A DNA stretch of 64,000 nt from Fictibacillus solisalsi (lineage in GTDB: Bacteria; Bacillota; Bacilli; Bacillales; Fictibacillaceae): the NCBI RefSeq assembly GCF_900103485.1, contig NZ_FNHW01000001.1, positions 1,275,418 through 1,339,417 of the forward strand, in the 5' to 3' direction. Made by a program: the position numbers and the translations under genes. Of this stretch, positions 52,826 through 60,580 are shown one piece after another (positions within the stretch are counted from its first letter, which is position 1; every line of letters begins with the position of its first letter). Below the pieces are notes generated by a model. It was not told where the DNA came from. It made no database searches and was given only the letters and a program-made list of their open reading frames with translations.

Positions 52826-53957
52826 CCGGGTGTTCTCTACAGGTTTGAAGATTTCTCTTTTGAGCGTTCTTCTTTTTTTTATTGCCGGGTTTATCTCATC
52901 CGCAGAATTCAAATTTGATGTTTCATCTTCTATTGTAAAAAAATGGTTCAATAACTTTACCGCTGAAGCGATGGTATATGCAATTGGTTCAGAGAATCCG
53001 TACTATACGCAGGTGTTACCTAAAGAAAGCAAGCCGCCCGCCCTTTCTTCTGTGATGCTGCAGCTTATGACGAGCCTGCGTCCTGGAGATCCACGCAGCC
53101 TTCTCGGGTCGGAGCTTCCTGGCTTTGCCATTTTTGATTCTGAAATTTATATTGCCGGTAAAGGGACCAATTATTCCACATTGCCGATCGAGCCTACGCT
53201 TCCTCTGCAGGAGGTGCTGCAGCCGAATGAACCGAACGAAAAAAACGCGGAAGTGCAGCAACCTGAAAAAAATCTTCCGCCTCCTAAGCAAAACACAGAA
53301 GGACAAGTTGTTTATATCTACCATTCCCACAGCTATGAATCATTTCGACCTGTGTTAAAAGGAGGAAAGTTCACGAGCACGGATCCGAAGACGAATATTA
53401 TTTCTGTCGGTGACCGGCTGAAACAGGATTTAGAGACGCGGGGAATCGGGGCAACCCATGATACTTCGAATGTAGGGGAAAAGCTGAACGCAAGGAAATG
53501 GGGAACAGGCAAGGCCTATGCACTTTCCCGAGAAACTGTACAGCAGGCTATTTCCCAAAACCGAAAGCTTTCTTATTTCGTTGATATTCATCGCGATTCG
53601 CAGCCAAGAAAGTTGACCACCATTTCCATCAAAAACCAAGATTATGCCAGGATTTGTTTTATTGTTGGGCGTGAGCATCCTTCGTTTGAAAAGAATCTGC
53701 AGCTTGCCGAAGAGCTCAACCGCCAGGTTAACCAAAAATATCCACACCTGAGCAGAGGAGTCATCATTAAAAACAAATACGAAGGAAACGGCATCTATAA
53801 CCAGGATCTTTCCAACAATGCCATGCTGATTGAAATCGGCGGCATTGATAATGACTTCCGTGAATTGTATCGAACTACCGACGCGTTTGCCGATGTGTTT
53901 GGCGATTTTTACTGGCAGGCGGAGAAGGTGAACGGCGGTGAAACAAAGAAAGAATAA
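52809..53957 (+). CDS. SpoIIP-family peptidoglycan amidase/endopeptidase
   Basis: This 382-residue protein has a signal anchor at about residues 12-32 (ISLLSVLLFFIAGFISS), an extracytoplasmic stalk with a Pro/Glu/Gln-rich stretch, and a C-terminal SpoIIP domain with VVYIYHSHSYESF, FVDIHRDSQPRK and NAMLIEIGGIDNDFREL (zinc-binding His and Glu). SpoIIP works with SpoIID and SpoIIM to thin septal peptidoglycan during engulfment. The classical spoIIP lies next to gpr elsewhere in Bacillus genomes, so this is probably a second paralogue. It is coupled to a small membrane protein upstream and followed by a terminator. Confidence 0.88.
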   Translation: MRNSNNRVFSTGLKISLLSVLLFFIAGFISSAEFKFDVSSSIVKKWFNNFTAEAMVYAIGSENPYYTQVLPKESKPPALSSVMLQLMTSLRPGDPRSLLGSELPGFAIFDSEIYIAGKGTNYSTLPIEPTLPLQEVLQPNEPNEKNAEVQQPEKNLPPPKQNTEGQVVYIYHSHSYESFRPVLKGGKFTSTDPKTNIISVGDRLKQDLETRGIGATHDTSNVGEKLNARKWGTGKAYALSRETVQQAISQNRKLSYFVDIHRDSQPRKLTTISIKNQDYARICFIVGREHPSFEKNLQLAEELNRQVNQKYPHLSRGVIIKNKYEGNGIYNQDLSNNAMLIEIGGIDNDFRELYRTTDAFADVFGDFYWQAEKVNGGETKKE

Positions 53958-53984
53958 AGAGCTGGAATTGTCAGCTCTTTTTTT
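53956..53984 (+). terminator. Intrinsic terminator after the SpoIIP paralogue
   Basis: AAAGAGCTG (53956-53964) pairs with CAGCTCTTT (53972-53980), T7 tail. Confidence 0.8.
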
Positions 53985-54003
53985 GTACAAAGGAGAGGAA
54001 GAT

Positions 54004-54504
54004 ATGGAAACGATTGAATATGAATGGGTGAAACAGACAAGAAAAATCATGCTGGACGTTTGTGGTAACCTGACAACCGAAATACTTACTGCGAACGTGG
54101 AGGGATTTGGCTATCCATCGATCCGCAATCTACTGGTTCATACAGCCGATTGCTACCATGCCTGGCTAGGTTCCTTTCTCTTGTTGCGGACCAGGAACCC
54201 GCTCACTCCAAAAGACAGGTTTATGGAGATGAGCCTGGACGACATCCGGGATAGGTTCTTACAAGTTGACCGTTATGTGAAAGAGGTGTGGAGTGAGTAT
54301 GAAGGAATGATGGAAGAGCCTGTTAAGAGAATTATCCCATGGAGAGATACCGGAGAATCTCTTTCCATGACGCCCCGACAGTTGCTGTTTCATACGGTGA
54401 GTCATGAATTTCATCATAAAGGGCAAGTCATGGCAATGATGCGGCAATTGGGCTTAGAACCGCCAAATACTGACGTTTTGGGTGTTGGGAAAGTTGATGA
54501 ATAA
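54004..54504 (+). CDS. DinB-family protein (YisT-like)
   Basis: This 166-residue four-helix bundle begins METIEYEWVKQTRKI. The DinB-type metal-binding histidines are visible in LLVHTADCYHAWLGS and FHTVSHEFHHKGQ. It resembles B. subtilis YisT. The start at ATG 54004 follows AAAGGAGAGG; the frame extends upstream across the terminator without a good start. DinB-fold proteins are often bacillithiol-dependent transferases or unknown metal enzymes. Function unassigned. Confidence 0.87.
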   Translation: METIEYEWVKQTRKIMLDVCGNLTTEILTANVEGFGYPSIRNLLVHTADCYHAWLGSFLLLRTRNPLTPKDRFMEMSLDDIRDRFLQVDRYVKEVWSEYEGMMEEPVKRIIPWRDTGESLSMTPRQLLFHTVSHEFHHKGQVMAMMRQLGLEPPNTDVLGVGKVDE

Positions 54505-54513
54505 AATTTCAGG

Positions 54514-54542
54514 TTGACATCGTAAAGCTATTTCTTTAGTAT
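54514..54542 (+). promoter_or_regulatory. Promoter of the SAM-riboswitch operon
   Basis: A perfect -35 TTGACA (54514-54519) and TAGTAT (54537-54542) are spaced 17 bp, giving a start near 54549, about 40 bp before the aptamer. Confidence 0.65.
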
Positions 54543-54586
54543 GTTGGTTATAATTAAAATGTTGTGATAATTTCATATTTTTCATT

Positions 54587-54745
54587 TTCTATCAAGAGAG
54601 GTGGAGGGACTGGCCCTTTGAAGCCTCGGCAGCATCGTTTCAGGTGTGCCAATTCCAGCAAGCCCGCGGCTTGAAAGATAGGAAAGGTGTCGGTGATTTT
54701 TTTAAAAAATTCAGTAACTCTTTCCTTTTGGAAAGAGTTTTTTTA
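54587..54745 (+). ncRNA. SAM-I (S-box) riboswitch with terminator
   Basis: The conserved S-box core is present: CTATCAAGAGAGGTGGAGGG, then ACTGGCCC, GAAGCC, CGGCAGC, GTGCCAATTCC and the closing TTGAAAGATAG. P1 is CTATC (54589-54593) with GATAG (54677-54681). The expression platform is a perfect terminator AACTCTTTCC-TTTT-GGAAAGAGTT (54716-54739) with a long T run. SAM binding stabilises P1 and so promotes termination, meaning the downstream genes are on when SAM is low. The downstream gene is not a methionine gene but a 2-hydroxyacid dehydrogenase. Confidence 0.95.
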
Positions 54746-54770
54746 ATACATAAAAAAGGTTGTGTTTAGC

Positions 54771-55799
54771 ATGACAGTATTAGTAACAGCGCCATACAAC
54801 AAACAGGGCAGAGACGAACTCGAAGAGATGTTTGGAAAAGTGGTCTATTGTTCATGGAAAGACCATGGCCAAGCCTTTCGTGAGGATGAGCTCATTGCTT
54901 TGTTAAACGAGACGGGTGCGTCCGGACTGATTGCAGAACTGGATCAAGTTACAGAAAATGTATTTACAGAAGCGGCCGGGCTTGAATTTGTCGGTGTGTG
55001 CAGAGGGATGCCCTCCAATGTAAATATAGAAGCAGCCACAAAGCGGGGCATTCCCGTCTTTTATACGCCAGCAAGAAATGCACAGGCTGTGGCAGAAATG
55101 GTAGTCGGCTCTCTTATTACGTTTTACAGGCATATTATTGAGGCTTCTAAGTGGCTGAGAGAAAAAAACTGGAAAGACGACTATTTGCAAGCTTACTTAA
55201 AATTCAAAGGCCATGAAATTACCGGTAAAACAGTAGGTTTTGTCGGTTTCGGAGCCGTCGGACGTCGGATTGCGACGCTGTTGTCTGCTTTTGAATGCAG
55301 AATTTTTTATTACGATCCGTATGTGGATGAACAGGAATTCCCGCAATATGAACAAAAAACACTGAAGGAAGTATTTGCAGAGAGCGATGTCGTATCCGTC
55401 CATCTGCCCCGTACAGAAGAAACCATCGACCTGATTTCCAAAGAGTATTTTTCGTTGATGAAAAAAGAGGCCATTTTCGTTAATACATCCCGAGCCGTCG
55501 TCGTCAATCGTGAGGATTTGATCTCCGCCTTAAAACAAGAAAAAATCGGCGGTGCTATACTGGATGTCTTTTACCACGAACCTCCAGAAGAACCCGACTA
55601 TGAGATTATACATCTCAGCAATGTCCTTCCTGTGCCCCACCTTGCCGGCGCAACATATGAAGTCGAGGATCATCACGTAAAGATCATGAACGGTGCGCTG
55701 AGAAGATGGCTGGAGGAGAAAACTCTCGATATTCCTGTTTTGTTTAACCGGAACGAATTACAAAGGGAAAAGAAAGGAGCAGTTTCAAATGAGCGATAA
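54771..55799 (+). CDS. D-isomer-specific 2-hydroxyacid dehydrogenase
   Basis: This 342-residue NAD(P)-dependent enzyme has the Rossmann motif VGFVGFGAVGRRIATLL (about residue 150), the catalytic Arg in FVNTSRAVVVNREDLI, Glu in DVFYHEPPEE and His in PVPHLAGATYE. It interconverts a 2-hydroxy acid and 2-oxo acid, as in phosphoglycerate or erythronate-type dehydrogenases; the substrate is unknown. ATG 54771 has AAAGGT 10 bases upstream; GTG 54762 is less likely. It is controlled by the SAM riboswitch and overlaps the kinase gene by 11 bases. Confidence 0.9.
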   Translation: MTVLVTAPYNKQGRDELEEMFGKVVYCSWKDHGQAFREDELIALLNETGASGLIAELDQVTENVFTEAAGLEFVGVCRGMPSNVNIEAATKRGIPVFYTPARNAQAVAEMVVGSLITFYRHIIEASKWLREKNWKDDYLQAYLKFKGHEITGKTVGFVGFGAVGRRIATLLSAFECRIFYYDPYVDEQEFPQYEQKTLKEVFAESDVVSVHLPRTEETIDLISKEYFSLMKKEAIFVNTSRAVVVNREDLISALKQEKIGGAILDVFYHEPPEEPDYEIIHLSNVLPVPHLAGATYEVEDHHVKIMNGALRRWLEEKTLDIPVLFNRNELQREKKGAVSNER

Positions 55800-57255
55800 A
55801 AAGGGATATCTAGTGTTTGATATTGGAACAGGTAACGCCCGGGTGGCTGTTGTGTCGGTTAATGGGGAGGTTCTCGTTATAGAACGAGACGACATACAGT
55901 ATGAAACGGAGTCACTTTATCCGGACAGCCGCTATTTTTCTCCGAAGCGCTTATGGAATCAGGTGGTCGGACTGGCCAAACAGGCACTTTTAAAAGCAGC
56001 GCATATAGAAATAATCGGTATTACATCAACAAGCCAGCGGCAGGGAATTGTGCTTCTTGACGATAATGGCGATCCTTTTTTGGGACTGCCCAATATTGAT
56101 AACCGTGGACGGGAATGGGAAGCGTCCATTACTGACCGCGATCAATTATTCCGGCTTACGGGCCGTTTGCCTTCAGCTCTTTTTTCCGGTTTGAAATTGT
56201 ATGGCCTCAAACAGCGCCAGCCGGAACTGTTTGAACGCGTTCGTCAATTTACGAGCATAAGTGAATGGGTGTTGTACCAGCTGAATGGAACAGTGGTGTA
56301 TGAACCTTCCCAGGCAACTGAAACGCTGCTCTATGATGTTGCCAATAACGAATGGTCACCTTATCTTTGTGATGTATTCGATGTTCCGCTTTCGTTTTTA
56401 CCAAAAATTAAAGCGTCAGGTACAGTTGTTGGAACGATAACAGAAGAAGCACGACGAAAGATCGGCATTGAACAATCAATCCCTGTTATTGTTGGCGGAG
56501 GAGATACACAGCTTGCTGTAAAAAGTACCGGAGCAAATGCAGGTGACATTGTTGTGGTGTCTGGAACAACAACGCCCATCGTACAGATCTCGGACCATTT
56601 TGGGACGTCAGAGGAACAGTCCTACTGGACCAATACCCATTCAGAGAAGGGGCAATGGCTTTTTGAGACCAACCCGGGTATCACGGGTTTAAACTATCAA
56701 AAGCTAAAATCAATTTTTTATCAGAATGATAGCTATGAAACGATGGATGCTGAAATAAGTGAAATCAAGGGGGACAATGCCTGTGTCTCCGCTCTGGGCT
56801 CCTATGTATCCAGCGATAAAAATGCCCTTGCCAAAGGTGGCTTTATCTTTGAAACGCCCATCTCACCAAATTTAAAGAGGGCCCACTTTGTCTGCGCGGC
56901 TTTAAAAGAAATCGCCTTTTCAGTGAAATGGAATTATGACTTTCTTACCAAGCAGCAGAAAGATCTTAAGATATGGGGCTGCGGCGGCGGTTTTCAAAGC
57001 CGGTTCCTTACCCAGTTTATGGCCAACCTTTTAAACAAGCCGATCCACGTGAAAGAGGGCTTTGAGCACGGATCCATAGCTGGTGCAGCTGTTATTTGCA
57101 ATGAAACACTTAATCTAGATCAAGAGACAGCAACTTCGCTATCTATTTATGAACCAGAGGGTCATAATATCGAATTTGCACTGTATGAAGAATGGAAACA
57201 AACACAGCATTTTTTTGCGGAACTCAGAAATAAAACTGCCGTAACAAGCAGCTGA
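55789..57255 (+). CDS. FGGY-family carbohydrate kinase (LsrK/YgcE-like)
   Basis: This 488-residue sugar kinase has the N-terminal phosphate-1 motif YLVFDIGTGNARVAVVS, the substrate segment STSQRQGIVLLDDNG with NIDNRG, and the C-terminal ATP-binding segment VIVGGGDTQLAVKSTGANAGD plus IWGCGGGFQSRFLTQFMAN. The FGGY family phosphorylates pentuloses, polyols, glycerol or autoinducer-2. Overall it looks most like the AI-2 kinase/YgcE branch, but I cannot fix the substrate. It is coupled to the preceding dehydrogenase. Confidence 0.87.
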   Translation: MSDKKGYLVFDIGTGNARVAVVSVNGEVLVIERDDIQYETESLYPDSRYFSPKRLWNQVVGLAKQALLKAAHIEIIGITSTSQRQGIVLLDDNGDPFLGLPNIDNRGREWEASITDRDQLFRLTGRLPSALFSGLKLYGLKQRQPELFERVRQFTSISEWVLYQLNGTVVYEPSQATETLLYDVANNEWSPYLCDVFDVPLSFLPKIKASGTVVGTITEEARRKIGIEQSIPVIVGGGDTQLAVKSTGANAGDIVVVSGTTTPIVQISDHFGTSEEQSYWTNTHSEKGQWLFETNPGITGLNYQKLKSIFYQNDSYETMDAEISEIKGDNACVSALGSYVSSDKNALAKGGFIFETPISPNLKRAHFVCAALKEIAFSVKWNYDFLTKQQKDLKIWGCGGGFQSRFLTQFMANLLNKPIHVKEGFEHGSIAGAAVICNETLNLDQETATSLSIYEPEGHNIEFALYEEWKQTQHFFAELRNKTAVTSS

Positions 57256-57333
57256 ACGATGCAACCCAGCATCTTTGTCTGCGCGTTTGCTTTAGTCATT
57301 TAACGCTTTATTTGAAAAAAGGAGGAGAAGAGA

Positions 57334-58581
57334 GTGTTAGACAAAATAGGGATACACCCCAAATTAGGTTGGGGTTTTTTAGGAGTAGTGATTTTCATGA
57401 TGGGCGACGGGCTGGAACAAGGCTGGCTCAGTCCGTTTCTGGTAGACAATGGCGTCACTTTGCAGCAGTCAGCTGCCATTTTTACCGTATACGGTATATC
57501 ACTTGCCATAGCGTCATGGTTTTCCGGAGTCTGCCTTGAGGCTTTTGGAGCGAAACGGACAATGTTCCTGGGATTGTTGTTCTATGTGATCGGAACAGCT
57601 GGCTTTATTACGTTTGGTTTTAATCAATTGAACATTCCTGTTATGTATGTCACTTATTTCATCAAAGGGTTTGGTTACCCGCTGTTTGCTTATTCGTTTT
57701 TGACGTGGGTGATTTACCGTACCCCACAACAAAAGCTCAGTACCGCAGTCGGCTGGTTCTGGATTGCGTACTGCCTTGGCATGTTTGTTCTCGGCTCGTG
57801 GTACTCCAGTTATGCCATTAAAGAATTCGGTTATCTTCCGACTTTATGGTCCTCGATTTTTTGGGTGGGACTCGGAGCGGTTTTCGCGCTTGTTGTGAAC
57901 CGTGACCGATTTGAAAAGAAGAAAATCAGCCCGGGGGATACAGCGAAAGAACTATTAAAAGGGATTACCATCTTGAAAACCAACCCCGGAGTGCTAACCG
58001 GAGGGATCGTCCGAATTATAAACAGCGTGGGCACCTACGGGTTTCCGATTTTTCTTCCGATGCATATGGCCAAACACGGCATATCAACCAGTGTCTGGCT
58101 GCAAATTTGGGGCACCATCTTTCTAGGAAACATTGTCTTTAACCTGATTTTCGGAATTGTCGGAGACAAATTTGGCTGGAAAAACACGGTCATCTGGTTT
58201 GGCGGTGTGGGGTGCGGTGTATTTACGCTCCTTCTATACTATTCACCTGTATTATTCAGCGGCAATGTACTTCTGGTGGGTACGATCGGATTCATCTGGG
58301 GGGGCCTCCTGGCCGGATATGTACCAATCGGAGCCATTGTTCCTACGGTTGCCGGAAAAGATAAGGGAGCGGGAATGAGTATTCTAAATCTGGCAGCGGG
58401 GTTATCGGCTTTTGTTGCTCCACTGGTCGTCAGCCTTTTCATCAATTCGCTTGGAGGAGAGGGAGTTGTCTGGATCTTTGCTGTTCTATATTTTGCCAGT
58501 GCGGTTATGACATACTTTATCAAAGTGCCTGGCCAGAATGAGCAGACAGCTCAAAAAGCGGATGCCAATTTCGCATCTTAA
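57334..58581 (+). CDS. RbtT/DalT/CsbX-family MFS transporter
   Basis: This is a 415-residue major facilitator with about twelve transmembrane helices. The N-terminal WGFLGVVIFMMGDGLEQGWLSPFL segment is typical of the ribitol/arabitol (RbtT, DalT) and CsbX branch. A DRFEKKK cytoplasmic loop divides the two halves. The start is GTG with GGAGGAG upstream. It probably imports a polyol or deoxy-sugar for the two enzymes before it. A terminator follows, so it ends the SAM-regulated operon. Confidence 0.87.
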   Translation: MLDKIGIHPKLGWGFLGVVIFMMGDGLEQGWLSPFLVDNGVTLQQSAAIFTVYGISLAIASWFSGVCLEAFGAKRTMFLGLLFYVIGTAGFITFGFNQLNIPVMYVTYFIKGFGYPLFAYSFLTWVIYRTPQQKLSTAVGWFWIAYCLGMFVLGSWYSSYAIKEFGYLPTLWSSIFWVGLGAVFALVVNRDRFEKKKISPGDTAKELLKGITILKTNPGVLTGGIVRIINSVGTYGFPIFLPMHMAKHGISTSVWLQIWGTIFLGNIVFNLIFGIVGDKFGWKNTVIWFGGVGCGVFTLLLYYSPVLFSGNVLLVGTIGFIWGGLLAGYVPIGAIVPTVAGKDKGAGMSILNLAAGLSAFVAPLVVSLFINSLGGEGVVWIFAVLYFASAVMTYFIKVPGQNEQTAQKADANFAS

Positions 58582-58596
58582 AAAAAGAAGAAGAAG

Positions 58597-58630
58597 AAGA
58601 GCATTTTCAAGAAAATGAAGTGCTCTTTTT
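58597..58630 (+). terminator. Intrinsic terminator of the SAM-riboswitch operon
   Basis: AAGAGCA (58597-58603) pairs with TGCTCTT (58621-58627). Inside, TTTTC with GAAAA can extend the stem; T tail. Confidence 0.75.
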
Positions 58631-58745
58631 ATTTCATAATTTCACGTACCGTATTTATAATCTTTTAAATAATAATTCAATAAAAAATATTCCATCATAA
58701 TTACTGTTATAATTCAAATATTTCTGAAAAGGTGGTACACTAAAT

Positions 58746-58774
58746 TTGAAATATCGAAAACTGAGTTTTATATT
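58746..58774 (+). promoter_or_regulatory. Promoter of the YagE-like aldolase gene
   Basis: TTGAAA (58746-58751) and TATATT (58769-58774) are spaced 17 bp, leaving a leader of about 65 nt with no evident riboswitch. Confidence 0.6.
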
Positions 58775-58847
58775 ATAGAACATGGTCGTTACATAACAAC
58801 CTCAGTTGATATTTTCTTAAGCCCAACCAGCACATGAAAGAGGAGAG

Positions 58848-59774
58848 ATGAAAATGCCTGTAAAATTTCAGGGAGTGATCCCGCCAATTCCAACCATCCT
58901 GCATAAAGAAGGGAAATTAGATGAAAAGGGAATGGGAGCACTTATCGACTTTTTAATTGAATCAAAGGTTGATGGGTTATTTTTTCTTGGATCCGGCGGA
59001 GAATTCAGCCAGATGCCAATCGAACTTAGAAAGGAAGTCGCAGCCTTTGCAATCCGTTATGTCAATGGACGGGTTCCGGTATTAATTGGAACAGGGACCC
59101 CGAGTACACTGGACACCCTTGAGTTAAGCCACCACGCTAAAAATGCGGGAGCCGATGGCATCGTTGTCATTAATCCATATTATTGGACTCTGACAGAGGA
59201 GAACCTTTTCAAGCATTTTGCCGATATCGCTGAAGCTATCGATCTGCCTATCTTACTGTATAACTTTCCGGGTCTAACGGGACAGGACCTTACGCCTGAA
59301 TTTGTACTCCGATTGGTGAAAGCGTATCCAAATATTGTTGGAATTAAAGAAACAGTAGAATCTGTGGGACATACCAGGGAAATGATTTATACTGTTAAGG
59401 CATTTAAAGAAGATTTTGCTGTGTTTTCCGGTTATGATGATCATTTTCTTAATACCTTATCTCTGGGAGGAGATGGTTCGATCCCTCTTACCGCCTCATT
59501 TGTACCGGAATTCTCTGTAGGTATCTACCAGGCGTTTAAGAAAGGTGATTACAAAAAGGCGATTGAATTGCACAGAAAACTGGCACCAACCCTTTCGCTG
59601 TATAAACTGGACTCTCCGTTTGTGAATGTGGCCAAAGAGGCGATTGCTCTTCGCGGGATTGATATCTCGACGGATGTGTTGGCACCCGCGCGGCCATTAA
59701 ATGAGGAAAAGAAAGCACAAATAAAAGGATTTTTGGAGCAGCTGCTGGATAAATCTGCTGTTTTAGTAAAATAA
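58848..59774 (+). CDS. DapA-superfamily aldolase, YagE/YjhH-like (2-keto-3-deoxy acid aldolase)
   Basis: This 308-residue TIM barrel belongs to the DHDPS/NAL superfamily. It is much closer to E. coli YagE than to DapA: NPYYWTLTEENLFKHFADIA, YNFPGLTGQDLTPEFV, VGIKETVESVGH (Schiff-base Lys), FSGYDDHFLNTLSLGGDG and LDSPFVNVAKEAIALRG. YagE and YjhH cleave 2-keto-3-deoxy sugar acids to pyruvate plus an aldehyde. It has its own promoter just behind the SAM-regulated operon and may act on a product of that pathway. The start may be ATG 58848 or 58854. Confidence 0.88.
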   Translation: MKMPVKFQGVIPPIPTILHKEGKLDEKGMGALIDFLIESKVDGLFFLGSGGEFSQMPIELRKEVAAFAIRYVNGRVPVLIGTGTPSTLDTLELSHHAKNAGADGIVVINPYYWTLTEENLFKHFADIAEAIDLPILLYNFPGLTGQDLTPEFVLRLVKAYPNIVGIKETVESVGHTREMIYTVKAFKEDFAVFSGYDDHFLNTLSLGGDGSIPLTASFVPEFSVGIYQAFKKGDYKKAIELHRKLAPTLSLYKLDSPFVNVAKEAIALRGIDISTDVLAPARPLNEEKKAQIKGFLEQLLDKSAVLVK

Positions 59775-60169
59775 CCATTTGCCACGAGCAAATACGAAAA
59801 TGCCCAATTTCTTAGGATTACTCCATAGAAATTGGGCTTTTTACTCTGGTTGTTAACTCATAAATTGTATTCCCCAATTTTTCATCGATTCACTAACAGG
59901 AGAAATCAAGCCATCCTTAATCAGTTCCTCACATGAAAGATTTATATAAAAGATATGTGTTTAAGTACATAGATTAAAGAGAAGTAAATATTTAATATCT
60001 GTACACAAAAAAAGCTTGATTTCTCAGCATTTAAGTTGAAAAATCAGCCTTTTTATGAGGTTTAAGAATCCAAAAACAATAATATTCTTAACATTCGGTT
60101 ATTGACGAAACAGAAACCCTTCCGATATAATGTTAGAAAATATAACATTGAATTGTAAGGGGTATTTAC
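59775..60169. other. Gene-poor spacer with two terminator-like hairpins
   Basis: This 395-bp AT-rich spacer contains the aldolase terminator (59802-59842) and a second terminator-like hairpin at about 60008-60055 with no gene before it. Between them, the minus strand at roughly 59855-59950 reads as a short open stretch (SCEELIKDGLISPVSES...GIQFMS) without a start. It could be a decayed gene end or chance. Nothing else was recognised. Confidence 0.5.
59802..59842. terminator. Intrinsic terminator after the aldolase gene
   Basis: GCCCAATTTCT (59802-59812) pairs with AGAAATTGGGC (59827-59837), T5 tail; also usable from the minus strand. Confidence 0.85.
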
Positions 60170-60580
60170 ATGATAGTACAGGATGAGCTTAATCAAAATG
60201 TGAATATGCATATGTCGGAAACCGAATTACTTGAGATCCTTCACTTTATTCGAACAAAAAAGGAACAAGAAATTGATAAAATTAAAAGCAAGATTAATAA
60301 GTATGTGCAAAAGAAAAATGCTGAGGAAACCTTCTATCAATCACTGTCCCCCATGAGAAAATTATTTACCGGCCGTTCACCGAGCCATCACCAAGCGGTT
60401 GAATATATCGCTCATGTAAAAGAGCCTTTACAGCAAATTGAGCACCTAAAGCAAGGGCTTTTTGAACTCAATCATTCCATACGCTCTTTGCAGGAAGAAC
60501 ACAAGAAAGAAATAACGCTATCAACATCCATTTTTAGAGAAGTAAGGAAGAATCATAGAATGGAGAACTTTTCATCATGA
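60170..60580 (+). CDS. Coiled-coil protein of unknown function coupled to the ammonium transporter
   Basis: These 136 residues are almost entirely predicted helix with heptad-like stretches (ELLEILHFIRTKKEQEIDKIKSKINKYVQKK and KEPLQQIEHLKQGLFELNHSIRSLQEEHKKE), separated by a loop MRKLFTGRSPSHHQ. There is no transmembrane segment or known motif. The stop overlaps the amt start (ATGA), so the two are made together. Usually the partner gene of amt encodes a PII protein (NrgB/GlnK); this protein has no PII features. Function unknown; interaction with the transporter is an inference. Confidence 0.75.
   Translation: MIVQDELNQNVNMHMSETELLEILHFIRTKKEQEIDKIKSKINKYVQKKNAEETFYQSLSPMRKLFTGRSPSHHQAVEYIAHVKEPLQQIEHLKQGLFELNHSIRSLQEEHKKEITLSTSIFREVRKNHRMENFSS

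Noticed and set aside
53430-54050. 206-residue minus-strand ORF
   Set aside because: It covers the strongly supported SpoIIP-family domain in antisense and crosses a terminator. Treated as a shadow.
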